A stretch of 64,000 nucleotides of DNA from Bordetella genomosp. 9 (GTDB lineage Bacteria; Pseudomonadota; Gammaproteobacteria; Burkholderiales; Burkholderiaceae_B), in assembly GCF_002119725.1 (NCBI RefSeq), contig NZ_CP021109.1:620001-684000 (forward strand), written 5' to 3'. A model generated the notes under the pieces. That model was given only the letters and a program-made list of their open reading frames with translations. It ran no database searches and had not been told where the DNA came from. Both the position numbers and the translations under genes were made by a program. This document shows, in pieces, positions 8,894 through 19,142 of the stretch. Positions within the stretch are counted from its first letter, which is position 1, and each line of letters opens with the position of its first letter.

Positions 8894-11800
8894 GTGAAGC
8901 AGAAGCACCGGAAGAAGCGCGTCTACGAATCCCACAAAACCACTGCAATGGCCGGCCTGGAGGCACGTCCCCCGCGGATGCAGTTGCTGACCGGGGCCTC
9001 CCTGCTGGCCGCCAGCCTGCTTCCGGGCCTGGCGCACGCGGCGTGCGTATCGGCCGCGGGCCCCACCGACGCGCGGGTTTCGGACACTCAGACCTGCTAT
9101 GTCTGGACCGCCGAGAATTTCGAAGTCACCCATAGCGGCACCATCGCGGGTGGCGACATCGGCGTCCAAGCCTCAGTCAGCGGGTTCGACGGCACGCTGG
9201 AGAACTTCGGAACCATCGTCGGTACGCTGGCCGGCATACAGAACGAAGGCAACCTGAGCGAGATATCCAATAGCGGCTTCATCGCGGCCACCGGCACCGG
9301 CGTCAACGTGGCCGGTATCCTGAACACGCCCACGGGCGATATCACCAGTATCGTCAATACAAACGGCAACTCCATCACGGGCGACCGCGCGGGCGTTTTC
9401 AATCAGGGCAAGATCACCCTGGTGAGCAATCTGGGGATGATCAGCAGCAGCAGCAACACACTGGGCGGCACGGTTGCGGGCGTCTGGAACGACGGCGGAA
9501 CGATCGGCAATCTGGTCAACAGCGGCACTCTTCGAGGAGCGACGCGATCCGGACAACAGAACGGATTCGGCGTCGTTACGCAAAACGGCGGCGTCATCGA
9601 TGCGCTGGACAACAGCGGAACCAGCACCGGCCTGGGCGGCGTTCTGGTGCAGGGAAACGGCGTCCTGGGCGCCTTGACCAATACCGGCACCATTTCGGGC
9701 GGCGCGGGCGGCATATTCCTGGAAGGCGGCACGATCGGGACCATCGACAATCGCGGCCTGATCGCCAGCATCCCGGTTCCCACAATCGGCGTGACGCCGA
9801 CGTCCGACTTGTACAACGGCATCTTCGCCATGAACGGATCCAGCGTGGGTCCGGTCAGCAACACGGGGACCATCACTGGGCCCGGCGCGATCAACGTCGA
9901 TGCGACGAGCTCGATCGGCGCCATCGCCAATAGCGGCCTGATCGCCGGCGATATCACGTCCGCCAGCACCGGCGACCTGGTGATCGCGGGCGGCAGCGGC
10001 AATACGGTGGGCACGCTGACGGGAACCAGCGGCGGCGTGGGCGTGGCGGACAAGGGTTTCATCAAGGTCAGCGCGGCCAACCTGGTGTTTTCCGGCGGCA
10101 ACCTGCTGCTGAATGACGACATCAATGTCGTCGGCCATGCCGTCATCAACAATGGCGCGACGCTGCAGATGCCAAACCCGGTCCAGATCAAGGGCAACTA
10201 CACCCAGGCCGGCGGCGGCCTGCAGTTCACCGCCGCCAGCCAGAGCGACTATAGCTACCTGGATGTACGGGGCGCGGCCGCCATCAGCAACGCCACCATC
10301 AGTCTGAAGGGGGCGGACCTGGCCTATGGCCAGACCTACGACGTGGTGCGCTCCACCGATGGCGCCACGTACAGCAACAACACGGCATTCGTCTCCAGCA
10401 ACAACGGCCTTCTGGCGAAGCTCGCCAACGTGAACGGCAACCTGGTGGTGGTCCTGGCGCCCGACGCGCAGCACCATTACTGGGATGGCGCCAACACGAC
10501 GGCCGACGGCGCCATCGCGGGCGGTTCCGGCACCTGGACGGCAACCGGGGCCAACTGGACGAGCACGGACGGCGCCAGCAACGGCAAGCTCGACGATGCC
10601 GACGTGCGGCCGGTCTTCGGCGGCGCCGCCGGCACGGTCACCGTGGATAACGGCCAGGGACCCATCAACGTCAGCGGCATGCAGTTCTCCACCGATGGCT
10701 ACCGGGTGACGGGCGGCGCCATCGGCCTGGCCGCGGCCGCCTCCAACATCGAGGTCGACGACAACGCCACGGCGACCATCGATTCCGTGCTGGCCGGCCC
10801 GGGCGGCCTGGCGAAGACCGGCAACGGCATGCTGATTTTGAACGGCGTGAATACCTATGCCGGCGGAACGGCCGTGAACGGCGGCACGCTGGAAATCGGC
10901 GATGCCAGCCACCCGGGCGCGAGCATCCTGGGCGATGTCGCGGTGGCGGCGGCCGGCACCCTGCGCGGACACGGTACGGTCCTCGGCAATGTGACCAACG
11001 ACGGCATCGTCCGTCCGGGCGGCTCCATCGGCACGCTGACCATCACCGGCGACTACACGCAATCGCCCGGCGGCACGCTGTTTGTCGACGTCAGCCCCAC
11101 CAGCGCCTCGCAATTGAAGGTGGGCGGCAACGCTACCCTGGGCGGCACGCTGAACGTGCTGTACGGCCCGGGCACCTATAGCGCGGCCTCGTATCGCATC
11201 GTCGACGCGGCCAGCGTGAGCGGCCGATTCTCCAGCGTCACGAGCAACGCGCCCGCCGAACTGGCGCAGAGCGTGCAGAACCTGGCGGACGGCAGCACCC
11301 TGACGCTGGCGGCGCCGGCCGGCGGCGATAGCACCGACACCCCCGTCGATCCGGGCGCGGGCGCGGACCCCGGCCCCGGCGTCGTCGTCATCGCGCCGAC
11401 CAATGCCACCATCTTCGGCGCCATCGCCTCGGCGGCGATCCGCGAAGGCCAGCGCGTGAACGACACGTTGCTCTCGCGCCTGGGGCAAGCCTGCGCCGAC
11501 GCCGCATCGGCGGCCGACTGCGCCCGCCCCGGTCAACAGGCCTGGGCCCAGGTGGTCTCCAACACCGTGCACGTGCGCGGCAACAGCGACGCGTCCAGCT
11601 ATAAGGACAGCCACTACGGCTTCCTGGCCGGCCTGGACCGTCAGGTCGGGGCGTGGACGGTCGGTGTCGCGGGCGGCTACAGCCACGTCGATGTCTCCGA
11701 GGACGAGGCAAGCGGCAAGATCGACTCGCTGCGCGTGGCCGGTTACGGCAGCCGCCGCGTCGGTCCCGTCGACATCGCCGCCACGGTGGGCGCGGCCTAC

Positions 11801-12343
11801 GATTTCCTGCAGTCGCGCCGGTCCTTCGCCGGTGTGGGTACGGCTCGCGGCGATACGGACGGACAGGAGATCACCGCCGGCCTGCAGGCCAGCCTGCCCC
11901 TGGCCGCCGGCCCCGTGACCGTTACGCCGCGTGTGGGCTTGCGCTATCAGTATTTCCACGCCGACGGTTTCAATGAGACCGGCTCCACCAGCCAGAACCT
12001 GGATGTCGACGGCGAAAGCTTCAACAGCCTGCAGCCCTACGCGCAACTGGCGTTCGGCATTCCCTTCAGCACCAGCGCCAGCAAGCCGGCGCTGGTCGAA
12101 GCGCGGGTGAGCTATGCCTACGAGACCCTGGATACCCAGCGCGCTTTCAATGTGACCTCCGGCGACGGCACGCGCTTTACGCTGCCCGGTGTGGCGCCCT
12201 CGCGCGGCATGCTGTCGGCGGGCCTGGGACTGACGCTGCCCATCGGCAAGGCCCTGGATCTGACCGCCAGCTACGACCGTCTGTTCTCCACCGGCAATGT
12301 GTCGGCGCAGACGTTCCAATTGCAGGCCAGCTACCGGTTCTGA
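8894..12343 (+). CDS. Type V autotransporter adhesin-like protein
   Basis: The protein has 1149 residues from a GTG at 8894, with AGGAG 8 bases upstream. The long, basic N-terminus followed by a hydrophobic stretch and A-H-A cleavage site (about residue 52) is an extended signal peptide typical of autotransporters. Residues about 55-430 form an irregular repeat of I-x-N-x-G-x-I-x-G units, a beta-helix passenger. Residues about 640-740 contain autotransporter-associated beta-strand (PATR-type) repeats (GNGMLILNGVNTYAGGT, GGTLEIG, G-H-G-T-V-L-G-N-V). After a Pro/Asp linker (about 820) lies the 12-stranded outer-membrane beta domain, ending in the terminal aromatic signature S-Y-R-F. No protease triad or RGD motif was seen, so an adhesin or structural surface role is most likely. 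Confidence 0.93.
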   Translation: MKQKHRKKRVYESHKTTAMAGLEARPPRMQLLTGASLLAASLLPGLAHAACVSAAGPTDARVSDTQTCYVWTAENFEVTHSGTIAGGDIGVQASVSGFDGTLENFGTIVGTLAGIQNEGNLSEISNSGFIAATGTGVNVAGILNTPTGDITSIVNTNGNSITGDRAGVFNQGKITLVSNLGMISSSSNTLGGTVAGVWNDGGTIGNLVNSGTLRGATRSGQQNGFGVVTQNGGVIDALDNSGTSTGLGGVLVQGNGVLGALTNTGTISGGAGGIFLEGGTIGTIDNRGLIASIPVPTIGVTPTSDLYNGIFAMNGSSVGPVSNTGTITGPGAINVDATSSIGAIANSGLIAGDITSASTGDLVIAGGSGNTVGTLTGTSGGVGVADKGFIKVSAANLVFSGGNLLLNDDINVVGHAVINNGATLQMPNPVQIKGNYTQAGGGLQFTAASQSDYSYLDVRGAAAISNATISLKGADLAYGQTYDVVRSTDGATYSNNTAFVSSNNGLLAKLANVNGNLVVVLAPDAQHHYWDGANTTADGAIAGGSGTWTATGANWTSTDGASNGKLDDADVRPVFGGAAGTVTVDNGQGPINVSGMQFSTDGYRVTGGAIGLAAAASNIEVDDNATATIDSVLAGPGGLAKTGNGMLILNGVNTYAGGTAVNGGTLEIGDASHPGASILGDVAVAAAGTLRGHGTVLGNVTNDGIVRPGGSIGTLTITGDYTQSPGGTLFVDVSPTSASQLKVGGNATLGGTLNVLYGPGTYSAASYRIVDAASVSGRFSSVTSNAPAELAQSVQNLADGSTLTLAAPAGGDSTDTPVDPGAGADPGPGVVVIAPTNATIFGAIASAAIREGQRVNDTLLSRLGQACADAASAADCARPGQQAWAQVVSNTVHVRGNSDASSYKDSHYGFLAGLDRQVGAWTVGVAGGYSHVDVSEDEASGKIDSLRVAGYGSRRVGPVDIAATVGAAYDFLQSRRSFAGVGTARGDTDGQEITAGLQASLPLAAGPVTVTPRVGLRYQYFHADGFNETGSTSQNLDVDGESFNSLQPYAQLAFGIPFSTSASKPALVEARVSYAYETLDTQRAFNVTSGDGTRFTLPGVAPSRGMLSAGLGLTLPIGKALDLTASYDRLFSTGNVSAQTFQLQASYRF

Positions 12344-12351
12344 TCCTGACG

Positions 12352-12386
12352 CCAGCCCTTGGGCCAGCCGATGGCCCCGGGGCTGG
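12352..12386. terminator. Bidirectional hairpin between convergent genes
   Basis: A 13-bp interrupted stem: CCAGCCC (12352-12358) pairs with GGGCTGG (12380-12386), and inside it GGGCCA (12361-12366) pairs with TGGCCC (12372-12377) around a 5-base loop. It starts 9 bases after the autotransporter stop and lies before the convergent giant gene's stop at 12415, where a shared terminator is expected. There is no clear T-run, so it may be inefficient or work with Rho. Confidence 0.5.
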
Positions 12387-12414
12387 GCCGGCCGGCGCGG
12401 CGGCCGGCAAACGT

Positions 12415-15400
12415 TCAGACGCCGTCCGGCACGCCGTTGAACAGCCGGTACTTCCCGGTACCGGGCTCCCAATCCAGCAAATGCCCGCTGCCCGGTTCGC
12501 CCAGCCACGCCAGCACGTGGCCGGCGCGGATGGACGCCCACGTCCCGCTGCGCAACACCGTATTGAACGATTGCCCCGCCGGCGCCGCACGGTCGTAGCG
12601 CCGCACGGCCCAGCGGCCGCTGCCGGCATGCCAGAACAGCACTTCGCTGTCGCTGATGGAAAGAATCTGCGTGGCGGTGCCGATCTCGGCGTCGGGGAAC
12701 GCGCCTTCGGCCAGCGGCGGTTCGCTCACGGTTCCATCGGGTTGTGGAACCGGAACGCCCATCAGGGGATCGGCACGGGCGCCGCGCCGATCCAGCGCCC
12801 ATATGCGATACGTACGGGTCTGCGGGACCCAGTCCAGTACATGGTCGCCGCCCAGGTAGGCCAGCCTGTGCTCGCGCGCGACGCCGCCGGCCACTTCGTC
12901 GCGGATGGTGTACCAGCGTCCTTTGGCGCGCGGCGGGCCGGGCAGGAAGTCGGCCGCGCCCCAGTCCGCCGGGAACAGGCGGTAATCGCCCGTGGCGGGC
13001 ACGTAGTCCATGACCAGGTCCCCGCCCATGTAGACCAGCACGTGGCCCGCGCCGATGGTCCGCCAGGTGCCCGATCTGACGGCGGGCGAGGGCAGCGGAT
13101 CGCCGGCAATGGCCAGCGGTTCGAAGGGCCAGACGCGCCACGCTTTCGTGGCCGGCTCCCAGTCCAGGACCAGCCGTCGTCCCAGGTATAGCAGTTCGTG
13201 CCCCGTGCGGACGGTGTTCCATTGGCCGGACGGTACCGGGCCGCGGCCCCGCAGCGTGTTGAGCAGATCCGCGATGCGGCGCAGGTTCGGCATGACGCCG
13301 ATGCGGTCGTTCTGCGGCGATGCCGAAGGCGTGTTCAACGTCCGGTCGCTCAGCACGGCGCGCATTTCGAACGGCGTCAGCCGGCGGCCAAGCGCATGGA
13401 TCGCCATGCCCTGTACCGAAAGCGCCGCCCCTGCGATCAACGCCGTGGCGCTGGACGTGCCCCTGAAAGCCCAGGTGTACGGCATGCCGGCGAAGGGATT
13501 GGGCACGATGGGTCCGCCCGGCCCCGCGCGTAGCGACAGCGGCTGCACCGCCGAGCTGCTCAGGACGTGCTCGCCGTAGGCGAAGCAGTCGATGCGCGCG
13601 CCGCGCGGCGTGTATCGGGTGGGCGCGCGGGCCTGGGTGTTCGGGACAAAACCGGAACGGCACGCCGCCACGAGGATGGCGCCGGAGTCCAGGCCCGCGG
13701 GCCGGCGCAGGGTGCGCAAGCCGGTGGCCGGCACCTTGTAGCTGTCCAGATCGTAGAAGCGTCCCAAGGTGCCGTTGCCCGGGCCATTGCCGCCGGGCTC
13801 GACGACGATGATGCCGCGCGCGACGGCCGCGGCGATCGCGGCGAATACGGCGGGATCGTTTTCCACGGGCGAATAGTCCGCGTCCTGCAGTTCGATCAAA
13901 AGGATGTCGCCCGCCGACAGCGCCGCGCTGGCGATCACGATGGCGTTGGGCACGTCGAACAGCACCGTTCCATCCGCCTGGGTGCGAAAGCCCGACGCAA
14001 CCCGCATGGCAGCGCGCGGGACGATGCCGACACCGCCGGTGGCGTTGTCGCGCATCAGCATGACGCCCAGCGACTCCGTGCCGTGATCGCGCAGGTCGCC
14101 CACCGCCTCCAGGGGCACCGCATCCGCATCCGTCAGAAACGTGATGCCCGCGTCGAGCAGGTCTTCGTGCTCCAGGTTCCAGTTGTATTCGACGTCCACC
14201 CCGCGCACGCCCTGGCCGTCGCCGCCCGGCTGCGTCCAGGCGAACTTGGCATCGAAGCCGTCCGGCGCGGGCTCCAGGTAGAACTGGCTGCCGACCAGCG
14301 GATCATCGGCGAAGTTGACCGCCGACATGGGCGGCAGGGTCTCGACGTAGACGCGGGCGAACAGGGTGTCCAGCGCCGACAGCGCGTCGGCCAGGGGCTG
14401 CGGGTCGATGCCGGGCGGGCAAACGACGGTGAAGAAGGCCTGCATCGGCGGGGTGCGCGGCTCCAGATCGCGCGCCTGGGCATTGAACACCGTATCGAGC
14501 TGATCGGCATCCACCGCATCGAACAGACGGTCCAGGCGCAGGTCCGGGAACAGGGCCAGCGCCTGGTCCCAAACCTCGCCCAGCAATTCGCGCAGCGCGA
14601 CCTGGGCGTTATCGGCGTAGGGAATGGCGACGTCGTCGCGCAACTGCACGATCACGCGGCGCGCCAGGGTGCCGGGATCGAACCCGGGTTCGGCGCCGGG
14701 CTCGGAGCCGGGCTCGGGATCTTCTTCGCCTTCGCCGGCGCCATCCCCGCCGGCAGGCGGGCTTTCGGTGGGCGCGGGACCGCCGCCGTGCGGCGCAGGC
14801 GCGAGCGTCAGCACGTCGTCCAGCAGCACGATTTCCGCATAGACGATGCGGCCCGGCGCCGACGCGCCGGCGCCGGGGGCGGCGCCGCCGAGCATGCCTG
14901 TGGCGACATGGTCCGCGGCCACGTACTCGCGTTCCTCGATCACCAGCCGAAAGGCGCCGGACGCGGGCGCCTGCTGGAAGCGCACCGTGCCCTGCCAAAG
15001 CACGCCGTCGGCAACCTGGGCGAGCGGGTCGGCTTGCATGGTGGCCACCTCTTCGCCGACGTCGCGCCAGCCCAACTCGCCCAGGCCCGGCGTGGCCTGT
15101 TGCACGCGCACGCGGACCGCCGTCGGGGTGGGCGGCGCCGCGCCGGGCCCGGCGGGCGGCGGTCCGGCAGGCGCGGCGCCGCTGACCGTGACGCGCAACA
15201 GCGCGGGCCGGTAAGGGTCGGCGCTGATGGTGGCCGCGCGGTCGGGCGCCAGTTGCACGAAGTCGGAAAGGACGACGTTCGAAAGCTTGGCGTCGGCCAG
15301 CGCATTGGGCTGGTAGCGCGCCAGCGCCAGCCGTACGAAAGGCATGTAGCCCGGCGCGTCCAGCGCGATATCGGCAAACCACAGGCCGCGGCCGGCGTCG

Positions 15401-18400
15401 AAAAACACTTCATGGCCCGCGACGCCGACGCGGCCCGGCTGGCCGTCGTTGCCCGCGGGAACCGTCATGCCCAGCGTCAGGTCGTGCTCCAGCGCCACGG
15501 CCAGCGGAAAGTCGGATGGGCCGGGCGCGGAAGGCAGGGCGTCCGTCTGCCATATCGGGTCGCGTCCCCATTGCGTGACGAACGGCTTCCACGCATCGCG
15601 CAGCGCGGGCGTCGGCGCGCCCGCCTGCCAAAGCACCACGCCCAGCAGTTCGCCATCGCCGGATGCATACCAGGGCCGCTCCAGGTACACGCGTACGCCG
15701 CCGCCATAGCGCACGCTGCGAACCAGATTGGAGCCGGCCTGCCGCTCCCAGCCGAAGGCCGGAATCGCATATCGCAAGGCCGGCAGCGGCGGACGCGCCG
15801 ATGCGGGAATGTTGACCTTGATGGGGTCGCTTTGGCGGGTGACGATGGCGTCTTCGGGAAAGTACTCGCGATAGCGCGAGGTCGCCGTCGCGGTGTAGCG
15901 CACGCGCCGGTGCCGCGTATCGCCGAAGTGATGGCGCGGCGCGGCCTCGTCTTCGGTCGGCATGCGGGCGTCGCGCCCCGGAATGTCGCCGCCCGTGGTG
16001 AAGAGGATCAGGTCCTGGACCGGGTCGTACAGTCCCACGGCGTGCGTGCCGCCGGGCGCGCGCAGGATGCGGTCGTTGACGGGATCATGCAGCGCGATGG
16101 CGTCGGCCGCGCCGGACCGCTGCTGGCGCGACGGCGGGGCGGGCGGCTGGCGGTCCGGTTCGTCGATCCATTCTTCCCATTCCCCGGCCAGGTCGATCTT
16201 TGCGGTCGAGGCGCCGTGCACGCGCAAGGCGCCGATCAGGCTGGCATGCAGGGCGCCGGGCTCGCGCCAGCCGGTGATGGCGTCGAGCTGTTCGGCAAGC
16301 GGGTCGTAGCGCTGTCCGCCGGCGAATCCGTAGCGCGTGTGCAGCGCCAGGGGTTGCAGGCGCGTCTGCGGCGTCGGGCGCTGTACCGCCAGGGCCTCGA
16401 ACCGCGGGCGGCCGATCGGTTGCTGGACCGCGCTGACCAGCGTCAGCAGCGTGGGCGGCGTGAGCATCCACATCCCGCCTTCGAGCACGCGCTGCGCCAG
16501 CGTAGCCAGGGTTTCGCGCGCGCCGTCGCGGCGGTAGCTTTCGGGCATGGCCGCCGAGCGGTCCGCCAGGTATTCGCGCAGCCACTGCCACTGGCCCATC
16601 AGCTTGAGGTCGTCCGGAAGCAACGCACTGCTCAACGTGACGATGGCCGTCGCGCCTTTGGGCAGATGGACCGTCAGCACGCCCGAGGCGGCATCCCAAT
16701 GCGGCGGATCCTCGCCATCGGCCAGCGCCAGCCGCAGCCCCTTGGCTTGCAGCAGGCCGGGCGCCGTTTCGAACGGGATCAGCGTGACGGAGCCGGCGCG
16801 CGGATTGGGGTCGTCCAGCGGCCGATAATGCAGCCCGCCCCCATCCGCCATGCCCACCGTATGCGCCGGGGCGCCGGGCAGGTCGCGGAAGGCGGCGATC
16901 CGCGCCAGCGGGTCGGGCAGATAGGGCAGGGACTCGATGCGATCGTGCGTCACGATGGGCAGCGCTTCCCGCTGCCCGGGGACCGGCGCACGCGGAAATT
17001 GCGCACCCTGTTCGTCGTCGCGTTCGCGCAAGGCCTGGTAGGTGGCGGCGTCGCCCTTGAGGCGGCCGCTGGCGTCGTCGAGCAGACCATGGCGCTCCAG
17101 CATCTCGACACTGGTGCGCGGCGGGGCCACGTGGCGCTGCGCGCCGCCGGTATCCGCGGCGACGCCGTCCTTCGACGGGTCGTCGTTGCCGGTGCGTATC
17201 ACCAGCCGGTCCAGCGCCGATCCGCGGCCCGCGATGGCGGCATCGTCGCGCCGCACCAGCACCGGGCTGGGCACCGGCTCGTAGCGCAGATAGGCGAAGC
17301 CGGCCTCGTCGCGCGGAATGGCGAAAACCCGCGCCAGCGTCTGCCCCAGCGGGTCATCCACCGGCAGGCTGTTGCCGGCCAGATCGACCGCCCGCGCACG
17401 CAGGCGATAGCGGTGGCCGAAGCGCAGCTTGGGCAGGCTGTGCGGCACGACGCGGAAGCTGGCCGTCAGGTCGAACGGCGTCACGGCCTCGTTCTGCCGG
17501 TCGTCCGGCGCGCGCTGCGCGGGGTCGTCGGGCGGGACGGCCTGCGCCGGATCGCCGCTGCGCCCCAGCGCCTTGCCCGGCGGCGGCACGCTCAGGCTCC
17601 AGCCGTTCCAGCGCGCCAGGGCCTCGTGCAGGTAAAGGTCGGTTTCCGGCGCGCGCGCCGGATCGGGCGCGGCCTGCGTGGCCGCCAGCTGCATGAAGCC
17701 TTCCTCGTCCTGGGTGTCGAAGGCGGCGCCGGAAAAGGCATAGCGGCCCTGGCGCCGGTGCAGCGATCGCCAGGCGCCGTCGTCGGCGTCCCACACATCC
17801 ACGCGCAGGCCGCGCAACAGGTCCTCCGCGAAAAAAGGCGTGTCGTCGGCCACGATGCCGGCCAGGCGGTCGTTGTGGCGCCGGGACTGCGCAAAGCCCG
17901 CCAGCAACGCGCGCCCGCGTTCGTCCTGCACCAGCGACAGGCCCGCGGATCGCAACGCAGGCACCGTATTGGCGTCATCGAACACCGCGGGGTGCAGCGA
18001 GCGGTTGAGCCGGCTGCCCTCCGCGGTCACGCCGCCGGCCAGCGACATCAGCTTGTGCATGGCGCCATCCACGTCGAACTGCGCCAGGCAGAATCGGTCC
18101 GGGTCCAGGGCCAGCAGGCCCATGACCGCCGCGCGGTCGCCTTGCGGACCGGGCGCCGTCATCCAATAGCGCTGGCCGTCCTCGCTCCGCAGATATTGAT
18201 AGGCCGTCGCGCCCGCCGGGCCCGCGGACGTCTCCACGCGGAAGGCGTCCCAGCCGGGCTCCGCGGCCGCGACCGACAAGCGCCCGTAAGCGCCGCCGGC
18301 GGTTTCCGGGACGGCATCGGCCGGCAGGTCCAGGTCGAACACCAGGCCGAAGGCGCGCAGCAGCGCGGGGTAGGCATTCAGCGCCGCGATCACGCGATGG

Positions 18401-19122
18401 AAGTCCAGCACGGTCGCCATGTCCGGCTTGGCGATGGGTGCGCCCTGCGGCATGCGCGAGTACAGCGCGAATGCCGCCGTGACCTGGCGTTTCAGCGCTT
18501 GCAGGTCATCCGGGAAGCGCTCCAGTTGCGCGGCGCCGGGCAAGCCGTCCGCGCCGGCGGGCGCCGCCGCGCGCGGCCGGCGCGCGGGCCGCTGCCCGTC
18601 GAGCCGAAGGCCATGGACGGCGCGCAGCCGCTGCCGCTGCGTCTCGCTCCAGGCCTCCAATTGAAAACCTTCCACCAGATCCGCCAGCACGCGATCGCGG
18701 CGCGCCTGGGCTTCGCGGTCGGCGGAGTCCAGGGGCAGTCCCAGTTCGCGGCCTGCCTGCTGATACACCGACTTGACGGCGAGCATGGCGTCGCGCACCG
18801 GGTAGGAGAGCACCGTGCGGTCCGTGTAGTCTTCAAAGACATGATCGTCCACCCGCGTGTCTTCGCGAAACAAGGCGGTCCACAGGTCGGGCCGCAAGGG
18901 CGTGGTGTCGATGCGCGCCTCCAACGTCTTGCCCGCCGCGTCCAGGCGCAACAGCAAGCCGTCCTGGCGCAGCCGCTGCGCCCAATGCAGCCAATCGGGA
19001 AAGTCGCCCAAAGCGGGGGCGCCGGTCAGGCGTGGCGACACCAGGACCGAAACCGGAAGGGTGTCGCGCACGACGCTGACCGCGCGCGGAAAGACGGTGA
19101 ACAGCAACGACTGCCGTGCCAT
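12415..19122 (-). CDS. Giant protein (2235 aa) with C-terminal S8 subtilisin-like protease and repeats
   Basis: The start is the ATG at 19122, with a GGGAGG site upstream; there is no signal peptide. Residues 1 to about 1450 are unrecognised, rich in short beta strands and in Arg/Asp/Pro. A Gly/Glu/Pro linker (about 1450-1480) leads to a possible propeptide-like segment and then a subtilase domain. The three catalytic positions are visible: Asp1643 in GVDVEYNW, His1680 in DHGTESLGV and Ser1890 in FRGTSSATALIAGAA. The stretch IIVVEPGGNGPGNG fits the oxyanion-hole region. From about 1965 to the end there are five repeats of roughly 37-50 residues with the core G-T-W-x-T-I-x-A-G-H-x-L-x-Y-L-G and V-L-D-W-x-P-x-T-x-x-Y-R-L. 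It lies 20 bases after the upstream giant gene, so the two form an operon. Function unknown; possibly self-processing or a protease that acts on its partner. Confidence 0.85.
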   Translation of the reverse strand: MARQSLLFTVFPRAVSVVRDTLPVSVLVSPRLTGAPALGDFPDWLHWAQRLRQDGLLLRLDAAGKTLEARIDTTPLRPDLWTALFREDTRVDDHVFEDYTDRTVLSYPVRDAMLAVKSVYQQAGRELGLPLDSADREAQARRDRVLADLVEGFQLEAWSETQRQRLRAVHGLRLDGQRPARRPRAAAPAGADGLPGAAQLERFPDDLQALKRQVTAAFALYSRMPQGAPIAKPDMATVLDFHRVIAALNAYPALLRAFGLVFDLDLPADAVPETAGGAYGRLSVAAAEPGWDAFRVETSAGPAGATAYQYLRSEDGQRYWMTAPGPQGDRAAVMGLLALDPDRFCLAQFDVDGAMHKLMSLAGGVTAEGSRLNRSLHPAVFDDANTVPALRSAGLSLVQDERGRALLAGFAQSRRHNDRLAGIVADDTPFFAEDLLRGLRVDVWDADDGAWRSLHRRQGRYAFSGAAFDTQDEEGFMQLAATQAAPDPARAPETDLYLHEALARWNGWSLSVPPPGKALGRSGDPAQAVPPDDPAQRAPDDRQNEAVTPFDLTASFRVVPHSLPKLRFGHRYRLRARAVDLAGNSLPVDDPLGQTLARVFAIPRDEAGFAYLRYEPVPSPVLVRRDDAAIAGRGSALDRLVIRTGNDDPSKDGVAADTGGAQRHVAPPRTSVEMLERHGLLDDASGRLKGDAATYQALRERDDEQGAQFPRAPVPGQREALPIVTHDRIESLPYLPDPLARIAAFRDLPGAPAHTVGMADGGGLHYRPLDDPNPRAGSVTLIPFETAPGLLQAKGLRLALADGEDPPHWDAASGVLTVHLPKGATAIVTLSSALLPDDLKLMGQWQWLREYLADRSAAMPESYRRDGARETLATLAQRVLEGGMWMLTPPTLLTLVSAVQQPIGRPRFEALAVQRPTPQTRLQPLALHTRYGFAGGQRYDPLAEQLDAITGWREPGALHASLIGALRVHGASTAKIDLAGEWEEWIDEPDRQPPAPPSRQQRSGAADAIALHDPVNDRILRAPGGTHAVGLYDPVQDLILFTTGGDIPGRDARMPTEDEAAPRHHFGDTRHRRVRYTATATSRYREYFPEDAIVTRQSDPIKVNIPASARPPLPALRYAIPAFGWERQAGSNLVRSVRYGGGVRVYLERPWYASGDGELLGVVLWQAGAPTPALRDAWKPFVTQWGRDPIWQTDALPSAPGPSDFPLAVALEHDLTLGMTVPAGNDGQPGRVGVAGHEVFFDAGRGLWFADIALDAPGYMPFVRLALARYQPNALADAKLSNVVLSDFVQLAPDRAATISADPYRPALLRVTVSGAAPAGPPPAGPGAAPPTPTAVRVRVQQATPGLGELGWRDVGEEVATMQADPLAQVADGVLWQGTVRFQQAPASGAFRLVIEEREYVAADHVATGMLGGAAPGAGASAPGRIVYAEIVLLDDVLTLAPAPHGGGPAPTESPPAGGDGAGEGEEDPEPGSEPGAEPGFDPGTLARRVIVQLRDDVAIPYADNAQVALRELLGEVWDQALALFPDLRLDRLFDAVDADQLDTVFNAQARDLEPRTPPMQAFFTVVCPPGIDPQPLADALSALDTLFARVYVETLPPMSAVNFADDPLVGSQFYLEPAPDGFDAKFAWTQPGGDGQGVRGVDVEYNWNLEHEDLLDAGITFLTDADAVPLEAVGDLRDHGTESLGVMLMRDNATGGVGIVPRAAMRVASGFRTQADGTVLFDVPNAIVIASAALSAGDILLIELQDADYSPVENDPAVFAAIAAAVARGIIVVEPGGNGPGNGTLGRFYDLDSYKVPATGLRTLRRPAGLDSGAILVAACRSGFVPNTQARAPTRYTPRGARIDCFAYGEHVLSSSAVQPLSLRAGPGGPIVPNPFAGMPYTWAFRGTSSATALIAGAALSVQGMAIHALGRRLTPFEMRAVLSDRTLNTPSASPQNDRIGVMPNLRRIADLLNTLRGRGPVPSGQWNTVRTGHELLYLGRRLVLDWEPATKAWRVWPFEPLAIAGDPLPSPAVRSGTWRTIGAGHVLVYMGGDLVMDYVPATGDYRLFPADWGAADFLPGPPRAKGRWYTIRDEVAGGVAREHRLAYLGGDHVLDWVPQTRTYRIWALDRRGARADPLMGVPVPQPDGTVSEPPLAEGAFPDAEIGTATQILSISDSEVLFWHAGSGRWAVRRYDRAAPAGQSFNTVLRSGTWASIRAGHVLAWLGEPGSGHLLDWEPGTGKYRLFNGVPDGV

Positions 19123-19142
19123 GGTTGCCTTGCCTCCCTGCG

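Noticed and set aside
9173..13663. A minus-strand open frame of 1496 codons
   Set aside because: It mainly covers the autotransporter and part of the giant gene in antisense, without motifs or a good start.
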